From positions 1 to 53,537 of the forward strand of contig CACYYN010000030.1 in assembly GCA_902778665.1 (NCBI GenBank): a DNA stretch of 53,537 bases, read 5' to 3'. The notes beneath the pieces were generated by a model. It saw only the letters and a list, made by a program, of their open reading frames with translations, was not told the DNA's origin and searched no databases. This document shows, in pieces, positions 44,080-52,569 of the stretch. Position numbers and translations under genes: made by a program. The first letter of the stretch is position 1; each line of letters opens with the position of its first letter. This DNA is from Oscillospiraceae bacterium (GTDB lineage Bacteria; Bacillota; Clostridia; Oscillospirales; Oscillospiraceae).

Positions 44080-44104
44080 AACAATGACGAAAATCATCAT
44101 ATAG

Positions 44105-44134
44105 GCTACGCGTTTCATCTCGCGTAGCTTTTTT
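44105..44134 (+). terminator. Terminator of the toxin-antitoxin genes
   Basis: GCTACGCG (44105-44112) pairs with CGCGTAGC (44121-44128), followed by six T. Confidence 0.88.
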
Positions 44135-44146
44135 ACGTTATAGTCT

Positions 44147-44176
44147 AACCAGGTGGCACCGTCGTAATCTGAAAGA
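44147..44176. repeat. 30-bp direct repeat, left copy
   Basis: Identical at 29 of 30 positions to 50535-50564, where it codes for the C-terminal end of the membrane protein on the minus strand. In this copy the surrounding frame is not kept, so it is a fragment. Confidence 0.85.
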
Positions 44177-44181
44177 AAAGC

Positions 44182-44210
44182 TTGAATTACAATTGTGTTT
44201 CCTCTATAAT
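44182..44210 (+). promoter_or_regulatory. Promoter of the helicase operon
   Basis: TTGAAT (44182-44187), a 17-nt spacer and TATAAT (44205-44210). Confidence 0.75.
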
Positions 44211-44260
44211 GATTTCATATGTTAACATAATTTTCCTTGGATTTATAAGTGAGTGCCTCT

Positions 44261-44566
44261 ATGAACACAAAAATACATTATTTTTATCGGGATTCCGGGA
44301 ATTACAAGACTTATGAATTCCGTATCGTTGCAGGAGAGATTACGGAAGAACAGTGGGATGCCATTCGCAGATGCTGTATTCCCGGAGATTATTATTTCTA
44401 TCCTGAGGCAGTCGGATTTATTGATATAGGGACTAACAGATGGATCGATATCGTCACAGACTGGTGTGAACTAGAAAACTATGAGCTGACGGAAGAAGCA
44501 CCGAATATTAATATGACTGTGCAGGAACTGGTACAACATTTCCGGGAAGCCTCTGCCCAGTGGTGA
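44261..44566 (+). CDS. Small protein cotranscribed with the helicase
   Basis: 101 aa from ATG 44261 (GTG 44249 in frame). The sequence mixes beta-type stretches (KIHYFYRDSG, YYFYPEAVGFIDIG) with a C-terminal helix. Three Cys. It ends 12 nt before the helicase ATG, so the two are probably one unit. No family recognised; it could be a regulator or partner of the helicase. Confidence 0.65.
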   Translation: MNTKIHYFYRDSGNYKTYEFRIVAGEITEEQWDAIRRCCIPGDYYFYPEAVGFIDIGTNRWIDIVTDWCELENYELTEEAPNINMTVQELVQHFREASAQW

Positions 44567-44578
44567 TCGGAGCAGAAT

Positions 44579-47221
44579 ATGAATTCCTTTCTAACCAATT
44601 ACAGTGAAATAACGTTTCTGGATACCATCAGAGACTCCCTGAGAAAATGCAGCAGCTTCTGTTTTTCTGTCAGTTTCATCAAAAAAGCCGGCCTTGTTCT
44701 TTTGAATAAGGATATTGAGGCCGCTCTGGCCAGAGGCTGTATTGGCCGACTGATCACCTCCACCTATCAGAATTTTACTGACATAGAATCCCTGCGGATT
44801 TTCCGCCTTCTCATGGATCAGTATCCGCTCTTTCTCTGCCATCTGGATTTTGACAGCTTTCACGATGCTCAATATTCCACTCTCGGTTATCACTCGAAAG
44901 GATATATCTTTTCCTTCCCCGACGGACATACAGAGATTATCGTGGGTTCCTCGAATATCACCCGTTATGCCCTGAAGAAGAACATTGAATGGGATCTCCA
45001 TATTTCATCCCGTCCGGATGAAAAAGTTTATCTGGACGCCATGAAGGAGTTTGACACACGGTGGGATAACACCCCTCTGCTTGACCGTGATCTGATTCAT
45101 TCCTACGAAACCCGATTAATGTATTCCATTGAGCGATGGGACATGGACTATGATCTGATCCGTGCCAAGGTAATGCCCAACTATATGCAGCGTGCGGCAC
45201 TGAAGGAGTTAAACCGTTACCGTGTGATGGGGATTACACGTGCAATTTCCATCTGTTCTGCTGGTTCGGGCAAAACCTACCTTGCAGCCTTCGACGCCCT
45301 GAATTTTGCCCCGAAAAGGCTGCTGTATATTGTGCACGAGGCATCCATTCTGAAGAAGGCGCTGGAGACATTCCAGTCTGTTTTCGGCCCTGACGTATAT
45401 TGCGGGCTCTATACCGGGCAAAGCAAAGAGCTGGACGCAGATTTTCTCTTTGCCACCAATGTACTAATGGCCAGAGACCTTGAGCTGTTCTCTCCGGATG
45501 CATTTGAATACATTGTCATCGACGAGTGCCACCATGCAGTAGCCGACAGCTACAAGAAAATCATAGAATATTTCAAACCGGAGTTTCTTCTCGGCCTCAC
45601 TGCCACACCTGAACGAATGGACAACCAGGATGTTCTGTCGCTCTTCGACGGCAATGTGCCTTTTGAACTTCGGCTGAGAGACGCCATCATCAATGACCTG
45701 ATCGTCCCCTTCCATTACTACGGCATCCGGGACCAGATGATTGATTACGGTCTCCCAAAATCGCAGGAACGGAAGATGCTGGCACAGATCGCTGACACGG
45801 AGCATTGTGCATTTATCCATGACGAGATTGAAAAACGGCGTCCGGAGGGAAAATTAAAAGCGATTATTTTCTGCAGAAACATCACGCATGCCCGGCAGAT
45901 GTCGGAAGCTCTCGGTGAATATTATAAAACGGCATACCTCACCGGGAAAAACAGCGTCGGAGAGCGAATTCGTGCCTATAATGATCTCCAGAACGATTCT
46001 TCCGAGCTGGAAGTTCTCTGTTCCGTGGATATTCTCAATGAGGGTGTCGATATTCCCGGAATCAACATGGTTGTTTTCCTGCGTCCCACAGAGTCCTCCA
46101 CCATTTTCATCCAGCAATTGGGACGAGGTCTCCGAAAATATGAGAATAAACCCTATGTCACCGTGCTGGACTTCAATGGGAACAGCTACAAGAGGAGTGT
46201 CCAAATTGCTCTTGCGCTCGGTGGGCTTGCAAAGAACCTTGTCCTGGAAAAAAGACTGATGATGGCAATGGTAAAGGACGATTTCAAGGCAATCGGTCTG
46301 CAGGATTACGGTGTAGAGATCCATATTGACGACCTGAGCAAAGAGGAGATTATTGATTATCTGGAACAGGAAAACTTCAACAGTCTGGCCTATATGAAGC
46401 AGGATTACCAGAACTTCAAGAAGTATATCAGTGCCCAGTTCTATCCCTCTCACACAGATTACCTCTATAATGACTGTGCCCCGGATTTGCTCCGCTTCAT
46501 GAGCATCAAAATCGGCGGACGGAAAACCGGCTGTTATTACAACTTTCTGAAAGGTATTGAGGAAGAAAATCTCCCCGATTTCACAGATCATCAGGTTGCC
46601 CTGCTGAAGTACGCCTCCTCTCTTCTGCCGCTTGTCCGGCCGTATGAATTTATCATTCTCCAGGCTCTTGCCGAAGGACAAACAGAAAGAGCCCAGTTTG
46701 CCGAGACATGCAGCGCAGAAATCGAAAATTTCTCCGAAGATGCGCTTGACCATGCACTGCATTTTCTGTGTGAAGACAAGCAGCTCATACAACATGTGGA
46801 TGAATACGTACTGGCAGCAGAAATGGATGACCAGTTCCGGGAGCACCTGGAAGATCTCCTCGAATACGGCCTCTCCAGATACCGCTCTGAATATAACGAC
46901 GAAACAGACTTCCTCCTGTGGCAAAGCTTACAGCATGGATGCAGTCCAGCGAAAGCTGCTGAAAAATCCGGGTTATACGCAGCTTGGCACCTACGTTTAC
47001 GGCAAGGAAGTTGTGATCTTTGCATCTCTGAAGAAGGATGCCTCTGTGGAAGAACGCCTGCAGTATAAAGATAAATTCCTTACTGATACTCTGTTTCAAT
47101 GGGAATGTGAAAACAACATTCGCCCTGATAAGCTGAGAGGTCTGAATGAAAGTGACTTTGCCTATGTCTTTGTGCGTAAGGTGAGCGAGGAACACGGAAT
47201 TGTGCTTCCTTTCACCTATGT
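44579..47221 (+). pseudogene. PLD-helicase-DUF3427 protein, frameshifted and cut by IS21
   Basis: Residues ~1-180: PLD-type domain with the HxK half motif (GYHSKGYIF) and GSSNIT. Residues ~200-560: SF2 helicase with Walker A SAGSGKT, DECHHA, TATPER and QQLGRGLRK. The C-terminal ~300 residues resemble DUF3427 (TQLGTYVYGKEV). The first frame fails near 46923, where one extra A in CAAAG breaks the reading; the other frame then continues to the IS element at 47222. The gene's last ~43 codons lie beyond the element, to 50139. Uninterrupted it would be a ~920-aa protein of the type often found in mobile or defence regions. It is now inactive unless the frameshift is a sequencing error. Confidence 0.85.
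47215..47221. repeat. Target-site duplication, left copy
   Basis: CCTATGT immediately before the element; the same 7 bases follow it at 50003-50009. Confidence 0.9.
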
Positions 47222-47560
47222 TGAGTATTCCGTTTTAAAAAACCTCCGAAACCGGACAGATTGACCACTTGTTCCGGCCAAATTGATCAGTGCTTCCGCC
47301 GAAATTGATCATCAGCTCCGCAGTAATTGTACATTGACAAATGAATATTCCGACTGATATCATGATCTTGCTTTTCCTTGCATTGGAGGATAGAGCTACA
47401 GTGGGGACTGACTCGAGCGCCAATGCAAGGTTTACAAAGGAGAGTGATGCGGGGGAGTATCACTCTTTTATTTTTGCTCATAGGTAAACACCACTCTCCT
47501 TGGAAAACTTAATGCGAAAAACCTCAGGTCTGGACAGAGCCCAGTGAGCCGTAGGCTCCT

Positions 47561-48307
47561 TTACTGAATGGTACTTTTCCGCTTGCGCATTGAGTCATTG
47601 CCCGCAATAATTATTTTGTGTGAATCATGAGCGAAGCGGTCACAGATTGCGTCTGCTGTGAGTTTGTTTGGTACCTGCTCCATCCAACCAGGGACATCAA
47701 ACTGAGAACAGAGAATTGTGGAACCTTTGTGGTAACGTGCATCCGCAATTTCAAGGACATCATGAGATTCCAGCTCTGAGAGAGGATACCGCATCCATTC
47801 ATCAATGATCAAATGCGCCGGTTTTTTGTATTGCTGAATTGCTTTTGGGAAAGTATTCCCAGCTCTGGCAATTTCCAGGTCTGTGAGAAGATTCTGAAGC
47901 CTTACATATTTGACCTTGAAGAAGTTTCTGGCAGCAGAGATGCCTAAAGCACAGGCAAGGTAGGTTTTCCCGCAGCCTGTCGCACCAAGAAGCAGGATAT
48001 TGTGGTGTTCACGAATATAGTTGCAGGTAGAGAGTTTTGTGATCAGTTCCCAATCAAGTTTTCTGTCCGGGAAATAGTCAATGTCTTCAATGCAGGCTCC
48101 CGGTTCAACAAATCCGGCTTTCTTGATCAGATCTTTCAGGCGATTGCTTTTTCTGGTAGACCATTCCTGATCAACAATCAATCCGAAACGTTCTTCAAAA
48201 TTGAGATTTTGAAAAGAAGGGTCTTGTAACTGCATCTGGAAAGCATCGGCCATCATACGAAGCTTCATCTCACGAAGCTTCGTCACGGTAGTTGTATTCA
48301 GCATCAC
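47561..48307 (-). CDS. istB: IS21 ATP-binding transposition helper IstB
   Basis: 248 aa. AAA+ ATPase: Walker A GATGCGKTYLA near residue 108 and Walker B LIIDEWMRYP near 170. It assembles with IstA at the IS ends and needs ATP. Overlaps istA by 4 nt, as in most IS21 elements. Confidence 0.95.
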   Translation of the reverse strand: MMLNTTTVTKLREMKLRMMADAFQMQLQDPSFQNLNFEERFGLIVDQEWSTRKSNRLKDLIKKAGFVEPGACIEDIDYFPDRKLDWELITKLSTCNYIREHHNILLLGATGCGKTYLACALGISAARNFFKVKYVRLQNLLTDLEIARAGNTFPKAIQQYKKPAHLIIDEWMRYPLSELESHDVLEIADARYHKGSTILCSQFDVPGWMEQVPNKLTADAICDRFAHDSHKIIIAGNDSMRKRKSTIQ

Positions 48308-49848
48308 TTTGTCCTCCCATAATATTCGGCACCTCTTGTGAATCCATACTGGGAGGCAGCATCAGCTGACGTTGGTTCAGCGACATGATCAGGTTTGTCT
48401 TGCCCTGAGGCGAGGATAGCCTTTACATGCTTGAAAGCTGGTTGCGGTGTGTAGGTTAGTGCTTTGGCACAGGCTTTCTCAAGGCGCTCAACAGAATATT
48501 TGTCGGCTAGCTTGAGCAAGGCCAGGCATGGTCTGTACCCTTGCTGTTCGATCTTGTAACTGCTCAGAATTGCCCGAACCACAGCTTCCGTCTTTGGTCC
48601 CACCTTGGCAGCCCACGAGATAAAACGTTCACTATTCCAAGCAACATACTTTTTATGATCAGGCGGCATATGCTCTTCGTTTGTGCTGTATTGATTAGCT
48701 CGTCCATATAAACGGACATGTGAACAAATTCGATTACCGCCAAAGAAAACTTCCACCATATTCCTGGTGAGACGAATATCCACCTTCTGCTTTATAAATT
48801 CATACGGAACAGAATAGTTCATCTTATCTATAGATATGTGGTAATTGGGACCAACAGTAGCGACTTTCCAATGAGACAGCTCATATGGTTCTGCGGGCAG
48901 TTCCATCAGAAAAGGCTTTTCGTCAGCAAATAGGGTTGCCCTGCTACCCTCTTTCTTCTGGAAAGGCTTGTGGTTGAACTCATATAACTTTAACCAGATC
49001 TCATCATTCAGGTCTGTCAATGTAAGAAATTGCCGATTGCGCAGAGCAGCGATAATGAATGTGGATATTACTCCGACAGTACCTTCTACAAATGCTTTAT
49101 CTCTGGGAGCTCTAACGCGTGCTGGTACAATAGCTGTGTTGTAATGTTCTGCAAGTTCCTGATAAGACCGATTCAATTCAACTTCTTCTCTGCCATGTCT
49201 CAGAACACCGGTTTTCAGATTGTCGCACTGAATCATCTTGGTTACGCCGCCAAAATATTTATATGCGTTGACATGTGCTGTGGTCCAGCTCTCCTGATCC
49301 ATCGAAAAGAACCCTTCCACATAGCTGTATCCGCTGTACGGAAGTGTAGCAACAAAGATGTAAACTTTGATGAGTTCTCCGGTGGCAGTGTCAATAATTC
49401 CGATTGTGTCGCCTGCCCAATCCACCTGCATAATCTCGCCAGGCTTATGATTCAGATGCATTGTTGCATTTTTCTTGGCACAGAAGTCGTTGTAATATTT
49501 GTTAAACTGAGTGGACTGATACGGCAATTCACCGGCAAGCCGGCACTCATCTACATATTCCCGCCAGAGAAGATCCAACGTTACTCCATCACGCTGCAGT
49601 TCCTTGTACACATGTTCGTAGTCCGGCATCTTATACTTTATTTTTCCAGATGCATTAGGGAACAGCATCTCATACAGCTCTTTATCCGACATTTCCTTCG
49701 GCAAAGGGTACTGAAGATTGTGTTCCTCGGCTAACCGTATGACAGTCCTTACGGTTGTGCGAGAACATTGCAGGGATTGTGCTATCTCGGTTTTGTTGAA
49801 TCCCAGGGAATTCATCCTTAGGATTTCACGGTAGTTGGTCATAGCCAT
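48304..49848 (-). CDS. istA: IS21 transposase IstA
   Basis: 514 aa. N-terminal HTH (FNKTEIAQSLQCSRTTVRTVI) near residue 18, then the DDE-type core: Asp in MQVDWAGD near 142, Asp in CDNLKTGV near 205, and Glu in KAFVEGTVGVIS near 255. A C-terminal beta-rich domain follows. It cuts and joins DNA ends during insertion. First gene of the element, near its right end; frame intact, so the element may still be active. Confidence 0.95.
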   Translation of the reverse strand: MAMTNYREILRMNSLGFNKTEIAQSLQCSRTTVRTVIRLAEEHNLQYPLPKEMSDKELYEMLFPNASGKIKYKMPDYEHVYKELQRDGVTLDLLWREYVDECRLAGELPYQSTQFNKYYNDFCAKKNATMHLNHKPGEIMQVDWAGDTIGIIDTATGELIKVYIFVATLPYSGYSYVEGFFSMDQESWTTAHVNAYKYFGGVTKMIQCDNLKTGVLRHGREEVELNRSYQELAEHYNTAIVPARVRAPRDKAFVEGTVGVISTFIIAALRNRQFLTLTDLNDEIWLKLYEFNHKPFQKKEGSRATLFADEKPFLMELPAEPYELSHWKVATVGPNYHISIDKMNYSVPYEFIKQKVDIRLTRNMVEVFFGGNRICSHVRLYGRANQYSTNEEHMPPDHKKYVAWNSERFISWAAKVGPKTEAVVRAILSSYKIEQQGYRPCLALLKLADKYSVERLEKACAKALTYTPQPAFKHVKAILASGQDKPDHVAEPTSADAASQYGFTRGAEYYGRTK

Positions 49849-50002
49849 GACCCTCCTTATGTTAATGTCACGTTGCTAGCGTGCACCAACATACTACCGT
49901 ATTCTGAGGGATGGTCAACGTTTGCGGAATAGATGGTCAATCTCAACGGTGGTGGTGGTCAATCTGAGCGGTGCTGATGGTCAATTCTATGCGGAATATT
50001 CA

Positions 50003-50009
50003 CCTATGT
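50003..50009. repeat. Target-site duplication, right copy
   Basis: CCTATGT, matching 47215-47221 at the other edge of the IS21 element. Confidence 0.9.
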
Positions 50010-50139
50010 CGGCAAAGGGAAACTGACAAATCCACGAATTCAGAACAAACCGGAAGGAACCACATATCTCTATGATATAATTATGGAGAATCCTTTGCCG
50101 GACTATCTGCAGTATGATTTCGGCTTGCAATCAAGCTGA
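50010..50139 (+). pseudogene. 3' end of the interrupted helicase gene
   Basis: Reading from the target duplication in the frame used before the IS, this codes for GKGKLTNPRI, then a tail ending QYDFGLQSS and TGA at 50137. It is the last ~43 residues of the helicase and restores a continuous frame if the element is removed. Confidence 0.85.
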
Positions 50140-50157
50140 GACAACACAGACTTTCGT

Positions 50158-50182
50158 AGGGGACGATAACATACCGTCCCCT
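50158..50182 (+). terminator. Terminator of the helicase gene
   Basis: AGGGGACG (50158-50165) pairs with CGTCCCCT (50175-50182), then CTTTCTTTTA. Confidence 0.75.
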
Positions 50183-50215
50183 GCTTTCTTTTATCACAAC
50201 ATATTTCTTTTCGCA

Positions 50216-50262
50216 TAAAAAAACTTACAGGCCGGTGATCATCGTTCTCATCACCGCCTGCA
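50216..50262 (-). terminator. Terminator of the leader-peptide gene at 50370
   Basis: The arms CAGGCGGTGAT and ATCACCGGCCTG pair with one bulge on the minus strand and are followed by a run of seven T. Together with the helicase terminator this accounts for most of the 50140-50369 gap. Confidence 0.8.
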
Positions 50263-50369
50263 AGCTGGAAAGGAACCGGAGCATTGAATCGTGTTCCGCG
50301 TATTCATTTTTCCGCTCCGGACCATTTAACCGGGTTGGTTAGCCATTATTTTAGAGGAAATTCAGCTTC

Positions 50370-50495
50370 TCACCAGCTGCCGGATGCTCCACCCTCCTGC
50401 TCCGGTTCGGGGTCTACAGGCGGCCGAAGTATGATGCCTCCTGCAACCGTTTCCATGGCTTCCGCGGTAAGCACTTTCATTTCAAGATCTTTCAT
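50370..50495 (-). CDS. 41-aa peptide with double-glycine leader
   Basis: Starts at ATG 50495 with GGGAGGG 8-9 nt upstream. Residues 1-20 end in LTAEAMETVAGG, a double-glycine leader; the core of 21 residues begins IILRPPVDPEPEQE and has no Cys, so it does not look like a lanthipeptide. The sequence is Pro/Glu-rich. It lies 27 nt after the membrane-protein gene on the same strand. It is the third such leader gene in the window. No processing enzyme is adjacent. Confidence 0.68.
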   Translation of the reverse strand: MKDLEMKVLTAEAMETVAGGIILRPPVDPEPEQEGGASGSW

Positions 50496-50521
50496 TTCTA
50501 TAGCCCTCCCTTTCAGTATAC

Positions 50522-50875
50522 TCAGTCAATATCAAACCAGGTGGCACCGTCGTAATCGGAAAGAGTGCCGTTGTCGTTCATGGATGCGGAGAACACGGTG
50601 TTGTTGCCGTCAACTACAAGCAGCTCTCCGTTGTCTCCGACGTAGGCGTCATAGTAGTAACCCACACGTGCATTGTCCGGGAACTTGACCAGGGCTTTGC
50701 CGTCATCCGTCACGGTGAGCTGGTAGGAGCCGACTCTTGCATCATACATCTCAAAGGTCTTGCCGGCGTAGGGGTTCATCTCATCGACGGAAGCTGCCGG
50801 AACAAGGAACCAGAAGGCAGCTGCAACGGCAAGCATCCCGAGCATCATGGCAGCCAGCACCACGAAGATAATCAC
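50522..50875 (-). CDS. Membrane-anchored small protein, probably 5'-truncated
   Basis: 117 aa if started at GTG 50875, but that codon has no ribosome site and lies inside a hydrophobic stretch. The frame continues upstream as KKEFKAILTYVAVKNV and reaches a stop at 50936, the stop of the kinase gene, without another good start. One long membrane segment (residues ~1-30) precedes a beta-rich outer domain with repeated aromatic/Asp motifs (YYYDAYVGDNGELL, LSDYDGATWFD). The natural N-terminus seems to have been lost where AT-rich DNA begins. Confidence 0.6.
   Translation of the reverse strand: MIIFVVLAAMMLGMLAVAAAFWFLVPAASVDEMNPYAGKTFEMYDARVGSYQLTVTDDGKALVKFPDNARVGYYYDAYVGDNGELLVVDGNNTVFSASMNDNGTLSDYDGATWFDID
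50535..50564. repeat. 30-bp direct repeat, right copy
   Basis: Encodes the C-terminal DYDGATWF region of the membrane protein on the minus strand. Repeats 44147-44176 with one difference, so the pair brackets the helicase/IS21/peptide segment. Confidence 0.85.
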
Positions 50876-50935
50876 ATTCTTTACAGCGACATAAGTAAGA
50901 ATTGCTTTGAATTCTTTCTTAATATTTAATTGAGG

Positions 50936-52528
50936 TTATTCTTCTAAAGTTTTTTTGCCAAGAAGGTCATGATATTTTTTGTAGCGCAGGTAGATATTTT
51001 CATAATCATGCCTGTCTCTCTGATCTGGCTTTATTGTAATGAAAGAATCGTTACACATATGATCTATTACTTTTTCCCATGTTTCTCCATTTGCAACAGC
51101 TGCTAACATGGCAGAACTCAGTGCGGTAATATTCTTTTTATTTGATATTAATATTTCTCTATTTAGAATATTTGCATATTGCTGGCAAAAAAACAGGTTT
51201 TTTTCTGCTATACCTCCGCAAACTATAATTTTATTGAAACAAATTCCATTCTCGTCAAGAAAATCTACAATCACTCTCATGCCACAGGCAATACCATGGA
51301 TCATAGCAACATATATATCTTCTGGTCTTGTATCAAGTGAAAGCCCGATTATGCTACCTCTTAAAGAAGAATCATTTAATATACTACGATTTCCGTTAAA
51401 CCAATCCAAAACAGTTATTTTGTTGCTACTAGTTCCCCTTGTATTAGCTAAATCCCCTAGATACGTATAAATATCGATCTTTTTTTCATCTGCATCCGAA
51501 TAATAACTTGATGGAACATGATTCTTTACAAACCAAGCCAACATATCACCTGCACAAGGCTGCCCTGCATCATAACAATAATACCCTGGTATTATTCCAT
51601 CTTTTAAGACACCGTTAATACCTGTTATTGGCTTGAATTGATGATTTGTAAAAGCCATCGCTACTGATGTCCCGAGAGTTATCGCCAATGCATCGGGGTA
51701 TTTACTGCAAAAATAAACTCCTGGTGCGCTTCCGTCCCCCATTGGCGTTGCAACCGGAATTCCTGCTGGAATGTTCAGTCTATCTGCTATAGTTTTTTTC
51801 AAATAACCACATGGTTTAGAATAATCTTTTACATTACCTGCAAATTTCTCATAGAAACTATCTCCAAATCCATCTGATAATCTATTCAGTGCCTCACGGT
51901 CTGGAAAACCATATTCTGGTGTCCACATTCCTTTGTATCCGGAAGAATAGAGACTATTCACTCTTGATCCTGTTAGAATCCAAGCAATCCACTCCCCCAA
52001 ATCACAGAAATAGTCTGCTTCATCAAAAACATACTTAGCGTTATCAAATACCTCAAGAAGTTTTGGCAAAGCCCATTCGCAGTTGCAAATATGCCCGTAT
52101 CTATCGATCGCTGGGAAACACCCTTCCTCAAAATGAAGAGCTTCAATTTTTTTGGCTTCATTCTGGGCTCCGTGATGTTTCCATAATTTTATATAAGCGT
52201 GCGGTATATTTCTATATTCCTCTATTTCCGCTAAAGCTGTCCCATCTGACTTGCATGGTACCATACTATACGTCGTAGCATCAATTCCTATACCACGTAT
52301 ACACACTTCCTTTAAACGCGTTTTCAACAGGACTTCTTCAATCCCATTAAATAGGGCTTCTCTGTAATCAGAAGGATCCGCTAAAGCCCAATCTGGAAGA
52401 TCCCATGTTAAAACTCCATGTTTATATTTTTGTACTGATTCTCCAATAACTTCCCCGTTTTCTTCAGATACCAAAGCGATTCTTGCGGATAAAGTCCCAA
52501 AATCAATACCAAGATATGTATTAACCAT
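50936..52528 (-). CDS. FGGY-family sugar kinase (ribulokinase-like)
   Basis: 530 aa. FGGY motifs: YLGIDFGTLSARIALV at the N-terminus (ATP phosphate loop), the substrate-side ATPMGDGSAPGVY near residue 262, LGTSVAMAF near 285, and IVCGGIAEKNLFF near 440. The length and spacing are closer to AraB-type ribulokinases than to xylulokinases. It phosphorylates a pentulose or related ketose. The DNA is clearly AT-richer than upstream genes, as is the next gene, suggesting one acquired operon. Confidence 0.85.
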   Translation of the reverse strand: MVNTYLGIDFGTLSARIALVSEENGEVIGESVQKYKHGVLTWDLPDWALADPSDYREALFNGIEEVLLKTRLKEVCIRGIGIDATTYSMVPCKSDGTALAEIEEYRNIPHAYIKLWKHHGAQNEAKKIEALHFEEGCFPAIDRYGHICNCEWALPKLLEVFDNAKYVFDEADYFCDLGEWIAWILTGSRVNSLYSSGYKGMWTPEYGFPDREALNRLSDGFGDSFYEKFAGNVKDYSKPCGYLKKTIADRLNIPAGIPVATPMGDGSAPGVYFCSKYPDALAITLGTSVAMAFTNHQFKPITGINGVLKDGIIPGYYCYDAGQPCAGDMLAWFVKNHVPSSYYSDADEKKIDIYTYLGDLANTRGTSSNKITVLDWFNGNRSILNDSSLRGSIIGLSLDTRPEDIYVAMIHGIACGMRVIVDFLDENGICFNKIIVCGGIAEKNLFFCQQYANILNREILISNKKNITALSSAMLAAVANGETWEKVIDHMCNDSFITIKPDQRDRHDYENIYLRYKKYHDLLGKKTLEE

Positions 52529-52569
52529 CTATTATCATTCTCCCTAACAATTCTAAAAAACAAAGGGCG

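Larger units (their letters stand above)
47222..50002 (-). mobile_element. IS21-family insertion sequence
   Basis: 2,781 bp with imperfect terminal repeats (TGAGTATTCCGT at the left, TGAATATTCCGC read in from the right) and a 7-bp target duplication. Both ends hold several copies of a TTGACCA/TTGATCA-type motif, the reiterated transposase sites known for IS21. istA and istB are intact on the minus strand. A hairpin at 47441-47466 with a T-run can terminate transcription entering from the left, and an 11-bp inverted repeat (47376-47386 and 47420-47430) lies beside it. The gap from 47222 to 47560 holds no gene. Confidence 0.95.

Noticed and set aside
50284-50688. 134-codon plus-strand frame
   Set aside because: Antisense to the double-glycine peptide and the membrane protein; no start signal.
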